Shown here one piece after another: positions 1-10,687 of a stretch of 64,000 nucleotides of DNA. This DNA is from Adenophora triphylla var. japonica (taxonomy: Eukaryota; Streptophyta; Magnoliopsida; Asterales; Campanulaceae): NCBI GenBank assembly GCA_022495995.1, contig JAFEMH010002324.1, positions 248,001 through 312,000 of the forward strand. Direction: 5' to 3'. Below the pieces are notes generated by a model that searched no databases, was not told the origin of the DNA, and was given only the letters and a program-made list of their open reading frames with translations. Numbering within the stretch: the first letter of the stretch is position 1; each line of letters opens with the position of its first letter. The translations under genes and the position numbers were made by a program.

Positions 1-198
1 CTCATCGGCCTCGTGAGTACTCTTCCGCTGCCATGCCTCGGGGCGGGGACCCAACGCCGACATTCGGGAGCAAATGGCCGAGTACGGGCACGATAATGTC
101 CATTTGTCTCGACGTGAGCGACTGTGAGGACTTGATGAGGGAGGCTAGCATTTATGAGCCGAGTAGCGATGAGGAGGAAGAAGAATCGGAGGCCTAGG
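1..198 (+). pseudogene. Acidic C-terminal tail of a decayed ORF inside E1
   Basis: The last 20-30 codons before the TAG at about 196-198 read as a Glu/Asp/Ser-rich tail with five successive Glu. Upstream the frame is lost by an apparent one-base shift near 90-115. It lies on the plus strand, antisense to E1 pol and upstream of the larger antisense ORF at 660-2295. It may be the end of a second antisense ORF or a displaced part of the same one. I do not recognise the protein family. Confidence 0.35.
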
Positions 199-659
199 AG
201 GTCTCTAGAATAGATTTGGAACAAAGAACAAACAATGAACAATTTTTATGCACACTTTGTTTATTTTTTGCTTTATTTGGGCGCCGATGGGGCGAAAACA
301 TTGTATTTATATTTTATTTACTTTTCTAATTTATGCTTTCTCAATTTGCATATTATCTCGAGCCTTGGGGGCGACTTTTTGCTTGGAATTGGGTCGAAAC
401 TGGGCCATAATGATTTATAATGGTATATAAATGCTTGAATGGCTTCTGGATATGTTTTTGTACAGGTGTTTGGTTGAAAAAGTGGGGTGAAAACTCCCTT
501 GGGCAGCAACTTTGGTTGCTGCAGAATTTTTTCGCAGAGGGCTAATGTAGCCGTGCGGCATGGCCTCGAGGGCAAATGAAGCCGTGCGGCTTACAGCCTG
601 TCCGAGCTGGTTATTTTCTCGAATAAAAGCAAGGCTTGGCCATTTCATTTCATTTTCAC
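199..659. other. E1 spacer between the two plus-strand ORF remnants
   Basis: No coding signal. Positions about 240-370 align with 26020-26110 of E2 (a T-rich stretch ending in a gcc-rich segment). Positions 540-595 carry two copies of a GCCGTGCGGC motif that also recurs in the U3 regions of the E1 and E2 LTRs. Confidence 0.5.
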
Positions 660-2295
660 TCTAGACTTGTCCCAATTGTTCCCAGAGCATATTTTGGACC
701 TAAAAGCACCATCTTTGAACACTTTGCGATGGAGAAGCCCGTCAGATTGCAAAGGGGGAAGCGAGACCATTTTCTATCCGGTCTTCAATCTTGGGCGAGA
801 CATAACTTCCAAAATCACAAGGGACTCGCTTGATTCTTCCTTCAAGATCAAGTCTTTATGGCATTTGAGGGATCTCCCGCCCGATTGGGACCCGTTGAGA
901 GCCGCAAAGAAAGTTCTGGACGTCCGGAGACATGTTTATCGCTTTTCTTACAACGAAATTGTCCCAACGCACGAAGACTTCGTAGCCTTGATTGGGGGTC
1001 CCGAGACCGAGGCTATATCTATTCCGCCGATCGGAGACGTGCCGGTGACGGTAAAGCTTGCATCTTTTCTCGCAGATTCCTTTCGGGAGAGGCCGAGAGG
1101 ATGATGGTAGCCCCTGACAGGATTGACATTTCTGATATCTCGGGCAGGTTTGCGTCTCCGGATATGGCTGCGACCATGGTGGCTATGGATGCTTTCATTC
1201 TCTCGCGTATTCTCTCGTTTTGTTCACCGCCGAGTCCGTGGGGATCTCGTCATAGTGGCCTCTTGGACATGGTCGAGACTGTGGCCGGGAAGGATATTGT
1301 CCCGCCGGTTTTGGGAGAGACATTTCATGGGATCGACAGGATGGCTCGGGAGACCGTTTCATGAGGTCCGGAGTCCGGCTATGTTGACTTTGTGGCCAGC
1401 AGGAGAGGCTCGGGCTTTGCCCGGGGGCTTTACCGACTCGGTGCCCTTGGGTGATTTCTCGGAGAGGTGCACCTAGGCAAAGGAATGTGGTAGCCGGAGC
1501 CGATGATGGCTAGGCTATCCACTTCGGACATCCGTTGGTGGATACCACATTGGAGGTTGCGCATCAGAGGATATTTCAGAGTCTTATGTTGTGAGGGTTC
1601 CAGATTTCGCCGGTCGTCCTTCTACATACCCCGCTTGGTATCCAGCAGCTTGGGGCTTTACAGAGCCTTTGAGTGATTGGGAGGACATCCGGACCATGGA
1701 GGTGGTGTCATCGGACATGAGAGATCCAAATGCCTTCTCTTTCTTCTCGAGGGCTTGGACATATACCGCTTTCCCACCTGTGGCTATCTTCAGAGCGGGA
1801 AGAGCACCATCTTGACCACCGTCTACTTGGACCGGTACGAGAGGGAGACGGGAGCGACTCAAAGTTATCTTGGAGGATAGACGTCGAGCTTTATTGGGAG
1901 CCGACCGTGACTCGAGTAGGACTCGAGGGAGACCGAGGCTAAGGCGAGTTGCCATAACCAATCGTGACTTGGTCTGAGATATGGAGGCTCGGTACAAGAG
2001 GTTGTCCGAGGTCGCTCCTTTGACTGAGTCTCAGAGGGAGGAGGTGCGGACTCGTGCTCGTATAGAGAGAGCGCTCATTGACACGGGGTTGGTAGAGGCT
2101 CCAGTGAGGATACCAGAGGTCGGGATGAGGGATACCGACATTATTGAGAAGAAACGGAAGAAGACTCGACGAGGCCGAGGAAACGGGAAGAAGACCGAAG
2201 AAGACTCGAATGACGACCGACAAGTCTTTTCTCAAGATCCTCTTATTGCCATTTGCAAACACATTAGTTTATTTAGGCATTTTATTGTATTTTAG
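660..2295 (+). pseudogene. Antisense ORF (aORF) of E1, frameshifted
   Basis: A plus-strand coding region antisense to E1 pol, homologous over its length to 26350-27779 in E2. The longest N-terminal piece (667-1104) contains a KIKSLWHLRDLP segment followed by a YNEIVPTHEDFVALIGGP block. This resembles the start of plant mobile-domain/DUF7745-like proteins found in plant retroelements; I make that comparison from memory and hold it loosely. The C-terminal piece (1981-2295) is basic, with RALIDTGL and a KKRKKTRRGRG stretch like a nuclear-localisation signal. E2 stops right after KKTEED, whereas E1 has lost that stop and runs on about 23 codons. Several frameshifts separate the pieces. Extra antisense ORFs between pol and the 3' LTR are known from Tat-clade elements; their function is not established. 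Confidence 0.6.
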
Positions 2296-2398
2296 ATCTT
2301 TTTAGCAGGTTAGCAGAGTTAAGAGGTAGACCGTGCTTGAACTCATCAAGAAGTTTTTAACTTGTAATGAACAAGGCATATTATCTTAAAAATTAATC

Positions 2399-2528
2399 AA
2401 GACACATTTCATGGAAATTCAAATGTCTTTATTGATTGTTTAGGACACATTTCATGGAAACTTAATCGTCCTTTTTATTATTTAGGACGCACTTCATGGA
2501 AGCTTGATTGTCCTTTTTATTGTTTAGA
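2399..2528. repeat. Three copies of a ~45-50 bp direct repeat in E1
   Basis: The unit contains ACACATTTCATGGAAA followed by a T-rich stretch. It starts near 2401, 2446 and 2489, just downstream of the antisense ORF. E2 carries only one copy (near 27972), so the array expanded or contracted after the elements diverged. Confidence 0.7.
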
Positions 2529-2609
2529 CCGAACCATATATGGCTGCCTACGTTCCCCTTTTACAAGAAAGGCTAAGGGGCTCAGGTCTACGTAGTTCAT
2601 TCTGGTGAA

Positions 2610-2707
2610 CCAAAATTTTTTTATGTGCAAACTGCGTTTTTTGCCTAGACCGCCCTTTTTTGGGGTTTTCACTTAGCCGGGCATTACTCTTTTTGCACTA
2701 AGATTTT

Positions 2708-2749
<42 letters not shown>

Positions 2750-2822
2750 TGTGCAACCCCGTCTTTTGCCTAGACCGCCCTTTTTGGGGTTTTCACTTAG
2801 CCGGGCATTACTCTTTTTGCAC

Positions 2823-2863
<41 letters not shown>

Positions 2864-2868
2864 TAGAC
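2610..2868. repeat. Two ~125 bp units ending in long poly-T tracts (E1)
   Basis: Each unit has a GTGCAA start, a TTTTGCCTAGACCGCCC core and a CTTTTTGCACTAAGA end followed by about 30-40 T. E2 has a matching pair at 28137-28390, so the duplication predates the split of the copies. Seen from the element's minus strand these are poly-A tracts directly downstream of pol. Tandem repeats in this region are typical of Tat elements. Confidence 0.8.
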
Positions 2869-4050
2869 ATAGTATCTTCGGAGTTTATCACCGTTGACTC
2901 GGGTGGACAAAGGGATTGCCATCCAAGTCTCGCAAGCTTCATTGCTCCTCCCGACAAGATCTTCTCGCACCACATAAGGGCCGATCCAGACGGGTTCCCA
3001 TTTTCCTGTGGGGTTGTCTCCGGTAGGGGGCTTTACTTTCAAAGACTAAGTCGCCCTCTTTGATGTCTCCGGCCTTGACCTTTTATCAAACGCTCCGCCA
3101 TTCGCCTCTCGGTAGGCTCGGTGTGTTCCATGGCTTTTAGCCTTCTCTCGTCAAGCGTGGCTAACTCATCATGCCGGCCGCGCAACCATTCCACTTCATT
3201 GACACCTTTTCCAGAGGACCCTTAATGACGGGATTTCCAACTCCACCGGTAACACCGCTTCCATCCCGTAAGTTAGGGCAAAAGGAGTTTCTCCCGTGGC
3301 CGTTTCCGACAGACGTTCAGAGCCCCGCAGTGCTAGGTGCGCTTTTCGGCCAATCACGACCACGGGTGGCCATCTTCCTGATGATCCGCTCGAGTGTCTT
3401 ATTAGCAGCCTTCCACGGCTCCATTGGTCCGAGGTCCGTACGGGGACGACTTGTGGCGAGTAACTCGAATTCTCGATGCTAGCCTATCGCAGCCTCCTTC
3501 GAAGTGTGACCCATTATCGAAATGATCTCGTTGGGCACCCCATATCTCGCACATTATGTTTTCTTTGATGAACCGGGCCACTTTTCTCGGAAGTGAGGAC
3601 CTTGTAGGACTTGGCCTCTACCCACTTGGTGAAGTAGTCGATGGCTACCAACACGAACTCGTGCCCATTGCTTCCCGCCGGGATATTTTCCCTATCACGT
3701 CAATGCCCCAAGTTGCAAACGGCCAAGGAGTCGTCATGCAAGATGTGTCATGAGGTGGGAGATGGTTGAGGTTGGCAAACCGCCGGCATTTGTCGCAGTT
3801 CGGACGTGCCGAACGCAGTGTCTCCATGGAGATCCAAAGAGTAACCCATTCTCGAGGATCACTTGCATCGTGGCTCGCATTCATGTGAGGACCGCAGGGA
3901 CCATTGTGGACTTCGGTCATCAACTCTTTGGCTCTTTCTTGAGTGACACATAAGAGGAGTGGTCCTTGATACCGCTTCTTATATAGGTTGCCTCCTAGAA
4001 TGACATAATGGGAAGCCAACCTTTTCGTGGCTTGTAAGCTTTTGGCTCGA
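2869..4050 (-). pseudogene. Integrase region of E1 pol, frameshifted
   Basis: The minus-strand fragments cover the zinc-binding N-terminus (3645-4019, with HNGPCGPHMN and a CDKC pair), the first catalytic-core block (WGIDVIGKI, the first D of the D,D-35-E triad) and a GPY-type C-terminal region near 2870-3000. E2 homologue: 28390-29840. At least four frame changes separate the blocks, several at places where E2 has CTG and E1 has CTCG or CG. Not functional as read. Confidence 0.8.
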
Positions 4051-4190
4051 CACCTTCTTTCGGTCTACCTTCTTCGTCTCGAAAGCCGACTCTCCGTCTT
4101 TGAGGAATTGGTAAATCTGATTGTACCAAGGTTCCTTTATAGGCTCGGGTCCTGTGTCCACTTCACAACAGTAAGGCCGGGGCTTCTCTT

Positions 4191-4850
4191 CTACCCACTC
4201 AAGGGCTTTATGGCTTTTCCCTCGGGGATCTCTACCAATGAGGCTAGAGTAGCTAGGGCATCTCGCGAACCGTTTCTTTTCCTCGCAAGTAGTGGAAAGT
4301 CACTTCTCGAACCGTCCAACCAACTCCTCCATATGGGCATGATACCGTTGCAAATTAGGGTCCACGCCTTCCACTTGTTGGAGACTTGGTTGATGATCGT
4401 GGCCGAGTCTCCGTAAACTTCGAGCTCCTTGACATTTCTTTCTAAGGCAGCCTCCAAACCAAAGAATGCAGTTATACTCGGCGACATTGTTCGTGGCAGA
4501 AAGTTCAACTTGAGGGCTATGGGGGTATGCTCATCTTTCGGATCGACCAATAGCATTCCTACACCATTTCCTCTTTTGTTAGCGGCTCCGTCAAAGAACA
4601 ATTGCCATCTATTTTCGTGCTCAACCGCAAAGATCCCTTCATCTCGGAAATTGGGGTTCGTGCCCTCTGTCTTCATTATCGGGGAAGTTCGCCAGTGATC
4701 CGACAATGCTTGACCCTTGATGGCCTTTCCGGTCACATAGTTGATGTCGTATTCTCGCCAAGAAGAAGGACCACTTCGCTAAACGCATCGAGAGGGAAGG
4801 CTTGTCAAAGATGTACTTGATGGGGTCCATTTTCGAGACCAAGTTCACAG
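4191..4850 (-). pseudogene. Archaeal-type RNase H (aRNH) region of E1 pol
   Basis: The fragment 4191-4736 includes FFDGAANKRGNG, LEAALERNVKELEVYGDS and IINQVSNKWK, the pattern of the second RNase H domain typical of Tat-clade elements. The first catalytic Asp (FFDGA) is present here but is Glu in E2. The region between the GL..ALE block and the start is garbled by indels. It follows the RT/RNase H region and precedes integrase, as expected. Confidence 0.8.
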
Positions 4851-6140
4851 GTGGGCTTGCATATAATGCTTCAACTTGCCGACTACCTGCACTGCCTCCC
4901 GCACAAGTCTTTTCACATGCCGAGTAATTGAGCTCACTCCCCGTAGCTTCCTACCGACAAAGTAAATGGCGTTTCCACCCGAGAGTCTTTCTTTTCCCGA
5001 GCAAGCATAGCCCCAACCGCCGTGTTCAGGATAACAGATAGAGCGTAAGAGGCTTCGTCTATGCTGGGGGCATAGTACCGGGGATGTACTAAGTATGCCT
5101 TGATCCGTCAAAGGCATCTTGGCATTCTTCGGTCCATTCTCGTGTCCACATTCTTCTTCATGAGCTTGAAGATGGGCTCGCACATAGTGGTCAACCGATT
5201 GACGAAACGGCCGATGTACCGCAATTTACCCATGAAGCTCTTGACTTCGTCCTGGGTTTGAGGTGGCCTCATATCCATGATGGCTTTGATCTTTCGGGGT
5301 CAACTTCTATACCTCGCTCCGTGACCATGTACCCAAGCACTTTTCCCCTTGTCACTCCGAAGGTGCATTTGGCGTGGTTTAGTCTCATGGAATGCCGTCT
5401 CGGCCTCTCAAAGAATTTTCGTAGGTCAACAAAGTGCCGCCCACCTTCTCCTTTGGAGTGGATTATCATGTCATCTACGTAGACCTCAATCTCCTTGTGG
5501 ATCATGTCATGAAAAAGCGCGGTCGCTGCCTCTTTGGTAAGTAGCCCCGGCATTCTTGAGCCCGAATGGCATTACCGTATAACAAGAGGTTCCCATGGTG
5601 TGGTGAAGGCTGTCTTTTCTGGTCTTCCTCGGCCATCTTGATCCGGTTGTAGCTCGCAAAACCATCAACGAAGGATTTGACTTCGTAGTTGGCAAGATGG
5701 AGTCCACCAGGATGTCTATGTTTGGCGTAGGGTAGTCGTCTTTGGGGCCGGCCTTGTTTAGATCTCGGAAATCCACACAAAGAAATAAGACCTTCCCATC
5801 GGCCTTGGTTACGGCCACGATGTTGGACAACCATGTCGGGTATTCAATAACTCGATGAACCCTACCCGCAAAGTAGCTTCTCAATTTCTTCTTTGACCCG
5901 TAGAGACCATTCCGGCTTAATCTTTCTCGCTCGCTTTTATCGCTTAGCATCTCGGTGCTAGAGGGATTCTCGTGTTCTACTATCGAACCTGTCTAGCCCC
6001 GCATATCTTTGTATGACCATGCAAACACGTCGACGTATTCTCTCGAGCGCCTCGATCAATCCGTCCCTTTCAACCCCCCGGAAGAAGCTTCCAATCTGTG
6101 TCTCTTTAGGTTCCTCAATAGTACCCAAGTTCACACTTAT
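4851..6140 (-). pseudogene. Reverse transcriptase and first RNase H of E1 pol, frameshifted
   Basis: The fragments contain the RT blocks VMPFGLKNAGATYQR (5507-5950) and YVDDMIIHSKGE (5269-5553) with the YxDD catalytic pair. They align throughout with the 594-codon frame 30094-31878 in E2. The RNase H part (4845-5183) keeps VGKLKHYMQAH. Frame breaks occur roughly every 100 codons. Confidence 0.85.
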
Positions 6141-7315
6141 CAAAACCTCCTCGGCAACTTGGGCCCGGTTTTCCTCTTTTCCGAAACCCGCTTAAAGATT
6201 TCTTTAATGTATTGTTCGTTTAGTGTGTTTGCATCTTGTTCAAATGATTCATTATTAACCGTTGTTAAGTTTTGAGTTAATTTATCATTTGTTAAGTTGG
6301 CAATAAGAGGATAATCGTAAAGATTTGTCATTTCATTCAAGATAAGGGGAAAGATGACATCGATTACATTTTCATAATCCTCGTGCGTGAGGCCTTCGGA
6401 TGACTCTCGAGGACCGGAATTCGAAGATTCCCGACTCGACCGAATAGACAACACCGACTCGGACCCTACACTACTTATTGACTCGAGGGGACTTGACAAG
6501 GGTTGGACCGGATCTCACTCCTTCTTCAGTTGCCACGGGAGTAGCAGCCTTGCCGCCGTTCTTCGTAAAGTTGGAGACTTCGAACCGATCAAAAGCTTGC
6601 CGGAAATCATTAATGTGCCGGTGCATCGTGGAAAGATGGTGAGGGGAACTAAAGTAACTTGTTGCAATCTTTCGCCTAGCTCTTCCGTAGCGACCGGACT
6701 CATCGATCGAAGGGTCTCGGCTCATCTTATCAATGCACCGCCGATAACTCATTTTCTCTTTATCGATCTTGGACACCACGACCTTGTCGGTGTAGCCAAT
6801 GTAAGGGTTGGCCCGGATAATGCCGATGAAGTCTTCTTCGTAGGGATCTTAATTCTTCCTTGACTCGGCTACGTATTCAATAGGCTTTCGTGTTCTCGCT
6901 TCTAGATCTCGCTAGCTTCTCATTGAACTTCACGATGGCCACAAATTCAGCACTTTCTCGCTTCAAGAGGATCACTGTACATGGGGGTATCAGCCGGATC
7001 TGTGCTTGGGGTGACGGGTTCTTTGACAAAGTTCCTTGGCATAATTGACATAGTAGTCGAACTTGCCCGAAGGCTCTCCCAAAGTTCCTACGCTCTTGTC
7101 CCCAGCCTTCGTATCTTTCCTTAAGCTTCGCCGTGTGGACTTTCTCTTCTTCTTCTTCCTTGAAGGAGCGTCCTCATTGATCCATTCTTGATACTCATAC
7201 TCTAGGCAAGCCTTTCACAATCACATACATCATACCGTATGTGAGGCTTGGATTGAACTGGGATAGCCCCTCCAACCGCTTGGTCATTACCGTTGTGGAT
7301 TACCATGTTGGCCAT
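6141..7315 (-). pseudogene. Pol N-terminal spacer and gag-like ORF of E1, broken
   Basis: Positions 6140-6350 encode NNESFEQDANTLNEQYIKEI, as in the first 50 codons of the E2 pol frame. Positions 6471-7315 align with the E2 gag-like ORF (32054-32857): IDKEKMSYRRCIDKMS, the lysine-rich block near 7140-7170, and a GTLGEPSGKFDYY-equivalent near 7060-7100. No zinc knuckle and no aspartic protease motif can be seen between this ORF and RT. Frames are broken by many one-base differences from E2. Confidence 0.65.
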
Positions 7316-7499
7316 TTTGACACCGAAAAGCCGACAAAACCGAGGATTCTCGCGAACCTGTCCGAGGATTCTCGCGCTAACAAGTTGCCGACCCTGTTCT
7401 CACCCACTTCTTTCTCGCGGGAAAGGGATAGGAAAGGTTTAGACTCTGGGTAGGTGTTTAGCTGAAGGCCTGTGCAATATGCAAATTAGAATCTTCAAG

Positions 7500-9050
7500 T
7501 TTACTTAAAACAATGTTGTCTTTTATTAATATCTATTTGGTTGGAAAAGGGGTTCGCCCTTCTTTTCGTAACTACACTAGATCCCGGATCGCCGGGTTCC
7601 GTCACCGCATCTATAAGCCCCTCGTATTCCACTTGTATTTCGACCTCCCAGGTGGATGCCCCGGGCGAGGGTCCTATAGGGCACGCGGATCCCACCGACC
7701 GAGAGTAAAGAACGCTCCTATCGGGTCTAGCGGGTCATAGACCTTTCAACGCACGAGCGATGCGGATTATAGTCAAGGCAATACCGGAAAGTCTCGTCTC
7801 TCGCCTCGACGGATCTTTGACAGAGTTTCGCTTGAGCGAATGACGGTTTTTGACTTTCGGTAATGTCCGAGAGAATAATAGGCATGGGTCGGGCGGCAAA
7901 AGCCGGATGACACAAAGGTCACATTGAACTTCGTTGCATACGCAAAGGCGCGTGAGTCGAATCGAAGTCAATGCCTGGCCAAGATCTTGCCAATTTTTCC
8001 TTGTTGGAATTTTGGCGTGAGCTTCGCTTGAGCGAAAGATCTTTTGATTTTTTGGCAAAGACTCGGTCTTGACTCTTACGCATTCCGTGTGGGTCAAGGT
8101 CAATAGTCAATGTCGGAGTCAAGATCCCACCGATTTTTTTTCCTTGTCGGAATTTCGGCGTAATTTCGCTTGAGCGAAAATCTTGGCTTCCGTTATGAGC
8201 TAAGGCTTGACCTTTACGTGGGTATGCAACCGGGCTATATGACACGGACTAGACCAAAAACCAACCAAAAGTCACGGTTTTTGAAACGTGTGACACCTGG
8301 ACCGTGCATTGGTCGACACCGGCCGCCACGGGGAGGTTGGGATGATTCCGTGCGCGCCCGGGAGCATCGTAAGGCCGTCCGTGATCGCACTGAACCACCC
8401 TCGGGTTTGAAGGACGTGCGTGCAAAAGTGTACAGATATATCAGTGCGCGTAGTGTGCGGTCTCCTAAAAATGTTCCTTTTGAGTTAAAACAGAGATTTT
8501 CATAAATGTGTTTTAAAGGAATGATTTTCGGGACGGGGAAAATGCAACACATAAGCACGTAAATTTTTCGGGAGCCCTACTACCATGGAGCTGAATAGCC
8601 CCAAGCCGCTAGGATCGCGATTAACCATGATTTTTCCCGGTGGAATTGCCACCGAGGTCGCCCGGTCGTAATCCAATGAGGATTGAGCCGCACGACCGCA
8701 TGGATCAATTTTCCAGTTCCACTCCTTTTGCTATTTTTCGGGTTGTTTCCCGTTCAAGTATGCACGATTCCAAGATGCAAATGATGCAATGCATGGTAAA
8801 GAAAGCAAGCACGATTAATGAAATCGGCGATGGGAGTCTAACCCGCTCAAAGGGAAAAGCTTTCTTCTATTTTTTTTTTTTTCAAAATTATTTTTTTTGA
8901 AAAGGGGATACTGGTACGTGGGATTGTTAAACCACCTTGTTATCCCAAGCCCCGGGTTAGGGAGCGATACAGGAAGGGTAAGTGGGGTCCACCTATATAC
9001 CAAGTATCGACTTTTTTTTTGAAAATAAAGCTTTTCTCCTTTGGGTTTCC
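7500..9050 (-). other. Untranslated leader of E1, with tandem repeats
   Basis: Between the gag-like ORF and the primer site. Positions 7790-8200 hold about three diverged copies of a ~130-bp unit marked by GTCAAnGnC, CGGAATTTCGGC and GCTTGAGCGAA. The same unit recurs in E2 at 33300-33870. Positions 7615-7625 carry AAGCCCCTCGT, which also flanks the 3' LTR of E2. No coding signal. Confidence 0.6.
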
Positions 9051-9065
9051 CCAGCGGAGTCGCCA
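9051..9065 (-). promoter_or_regulatory. Primer binding site of E1 (tRNA-Arg type)
   Basis: The plus strand reads CCAGCGGAGTCGCCA, matching the 3' end of plant tRNA-Arg (…CAGTGGAGTCGCCA) with one mismatch. It lies three bases inside the LTR boundary at 9069. Confidence 0.8.
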
Positions 9066-9786
9066 AACTGTGAATGTGTGCCCCAAATTTTTGTTTATTG
9101 GAATTCACGCGAGTTTGAAGACATCCGAGTTATTTGAAAAACGGAGTCGCCACGCCATTTTGATTACCTCAAAACTTTGAAAAAAAGGTTTTATGGGTTC
9201 GGAGGTTAAGTTACCCCTTGGGAAGAACGTTTGGCGTTCACCCAAAGTGCCTTGCCGGAGCAAGTCTCCCGAGATTTCATTAATCGTGTTTGCTTGCGTG
9301 CTTTCTTTGTGTGCATGTGTTTGAGAATAAAAGGGGGAATGTCCCAAGTTATCTTCCGGACGTACAAACCATTTGTTGGTTGTCGCTCGGGATTTCTTGG
9401 AATTTATGTATTTGGGATTATGATCCCGTCCTCATCTTGTGACTTGTGATCATCGCATTTTAAACCTCGGGACCCTCGGGACTTGCGTGATCGAGAGAAT
9501 GACTCTCTTTTGGTCAAAGATGAGGTTCTTTAGGAAGGAATGTCCTTAGCCCATCAATCCTACGCTTTAAGACGGTCGAGCTCGTATAGAGGCTTCATAC
9601 TCATTCTTAAGCGATAATCGGAGATATAGGGTTCAAGGTTATCCTTTTCCTAAAGAAATCGTGAACCTTTAATGGAAGGAACGATGCAAAGATGAGAACT
9701 TTTACACCGGTCCGTTCCAAGGTTGGGGGAAAGGGGGAATGCATGATGAAAAAATGACTCTTTAATGAAAAGATGACATTTTGGTT

Positions 9787-9995
9787 TTAGCAAATGATGC
9801 TTTTTTGATTGAAAGAAATAATCTTTATTGCAAATGATGCATAAAGATAGGATTTTTATGCAAATGATGCATTGAAAAAGGGGTTTTGATGCAAAGGATG
9901 CATTTTTATTGGAAAAGATTTGATCTTTATATGCAAATGATGCATAAAGATAACATTTTTATTGGAAAATAGGGATTTTAGGTGCAAAGGATGCA
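9787..9995. repeat. Minisatellite in the E1 LTR
   Basis: The motif GCAAATGATGCAT or GCAAAGGATGCAT recurs about six times at irregular 25-45 bp spacing, joined by A/T-rich linkers. It expands a region that is simple in the E2 LTRs. Confidence 0.6.
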
Positions 9996-10371
9996 CCTTT
10001 ATGAAAAAGACTACATTTTTATGACAAATGAGGTCTTAATGCATGCTAAGGGGAAGGGGGTGATAAAGAAATGATCTTTATGAATAAATGCCAAGTCCCA
10101 AGCAAGATATATGAATGCAATGAGCAAGTATATCAATTAAAATGCAAGGTTAGGGCGTGCGAGGTTACCAATCGTTTCCTTCGCTTCTTCGGACGGAGCT
10201 AGGAGGAGAGGTTCGTCTTGGGTCTTCAAGGAGGAGGGAGATGGCTTCTTGAGCTTCTTCTTCGCCTTCTTGAGCCTTCAAGGGTGTTCTTCACGTCTTG
10301 ATTATACCGCTATGGAGTGTGTGTGTTTTTGTTGTTGTTGATTGTCAGGTGGAAATGGGTAGAGGAGGGCT

Positions 10372-10380
10372 CTATTTATA
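10372..10380 (-). promoter_or_regulatory. TATA box of the E1 LTR
   Basis: TATAAATAG on the minus strand, in the same context as in the E2 (25456-25464, 36217-36225) and E3 (14053-14061) LTRs. It sits about 310 bases into the LTR, consistent with minus-strand transcription. Confidence 0.65.
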
Positions 10381-10687
10381 GGCACTGGATAAGGCTAATG
10401 AAGCCGTGCGGCATGAGGCAATGAGCTAATGCAGGCCGTGCGGGCTTATCCATTTGTGACTCAAAGCATTCTAGAACCATGCAAGGTGGCATTATTCTAG
10501 AACCTTCTCCCTAATTAAGAAAAACGTGTTTTCTTAATTAGAAGGCTTCCTTCACTCCCTTAATTTTAATTTGGGACTGCTCTAGGACATTTCCGGAACA
10601 CTAGGAAGGTCCGGGGAATTACCGGGAAACTTACCGAAATGTCGGGAAAATTAACCGGAAGGCATGAGCCAGATTTGGGTACTTACA

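Larger units (their letters stand above)
1..10687 (-). mobile_element. E1: Tat-type Ty3/gypsy retrotransposon, left end outside window
   Basis: On the minus strand the order is LTR (9069-10687), tRNA-Arg primer site, leader, gag-like ORF, RT, RNase H, archaeal-type RNase H and integrase. An oppositely oriented ORF lies on the plus strand near the left edge. Layout and sequence parallel E2 (23965-36508), so the 3' LTR should lie left of position 1. All coding parts are broken by frameshifts every 50-150 codons. The right LTR ends in TACTTACA at 10687, and the sequence after it is the gag-like ORF of another Tat-type element (E3). E1 is therefore the younger, nested insertion; the base string GGGCC after 10687 is the candidate target duplication, but its partner is off-window. 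Assignment to the Tat clade rests on the second RNase H, the antisense ORF and the tRNA-Arg primer. Confidence 0.85.
9069..10687 (-). repeat. 5' LTR of E1
   Basis: On the plus strand it runs from TGTGAATGTG to GGGTACTTACA and aligns with both E2 LTRs in its conserved parts. A TATA box (10372-10380) and a second GGAGTCGCCA site near 9142-9151 lie inside it. It contains an internal minisatellite at 9787-9995. Length is about 1.62 kb. Confidence 0.85.

Noticed and set aside
3290..3480. E1 reading CTG where E2 reads CG (e.g. CTTCCTGATGAT vs TTTTTCGGATAAT)
   Set aside because: A few sites go in the opposite direction; I kept the CTG-to-CG finding because they are clearly the minority, but noted them as counter-examples.
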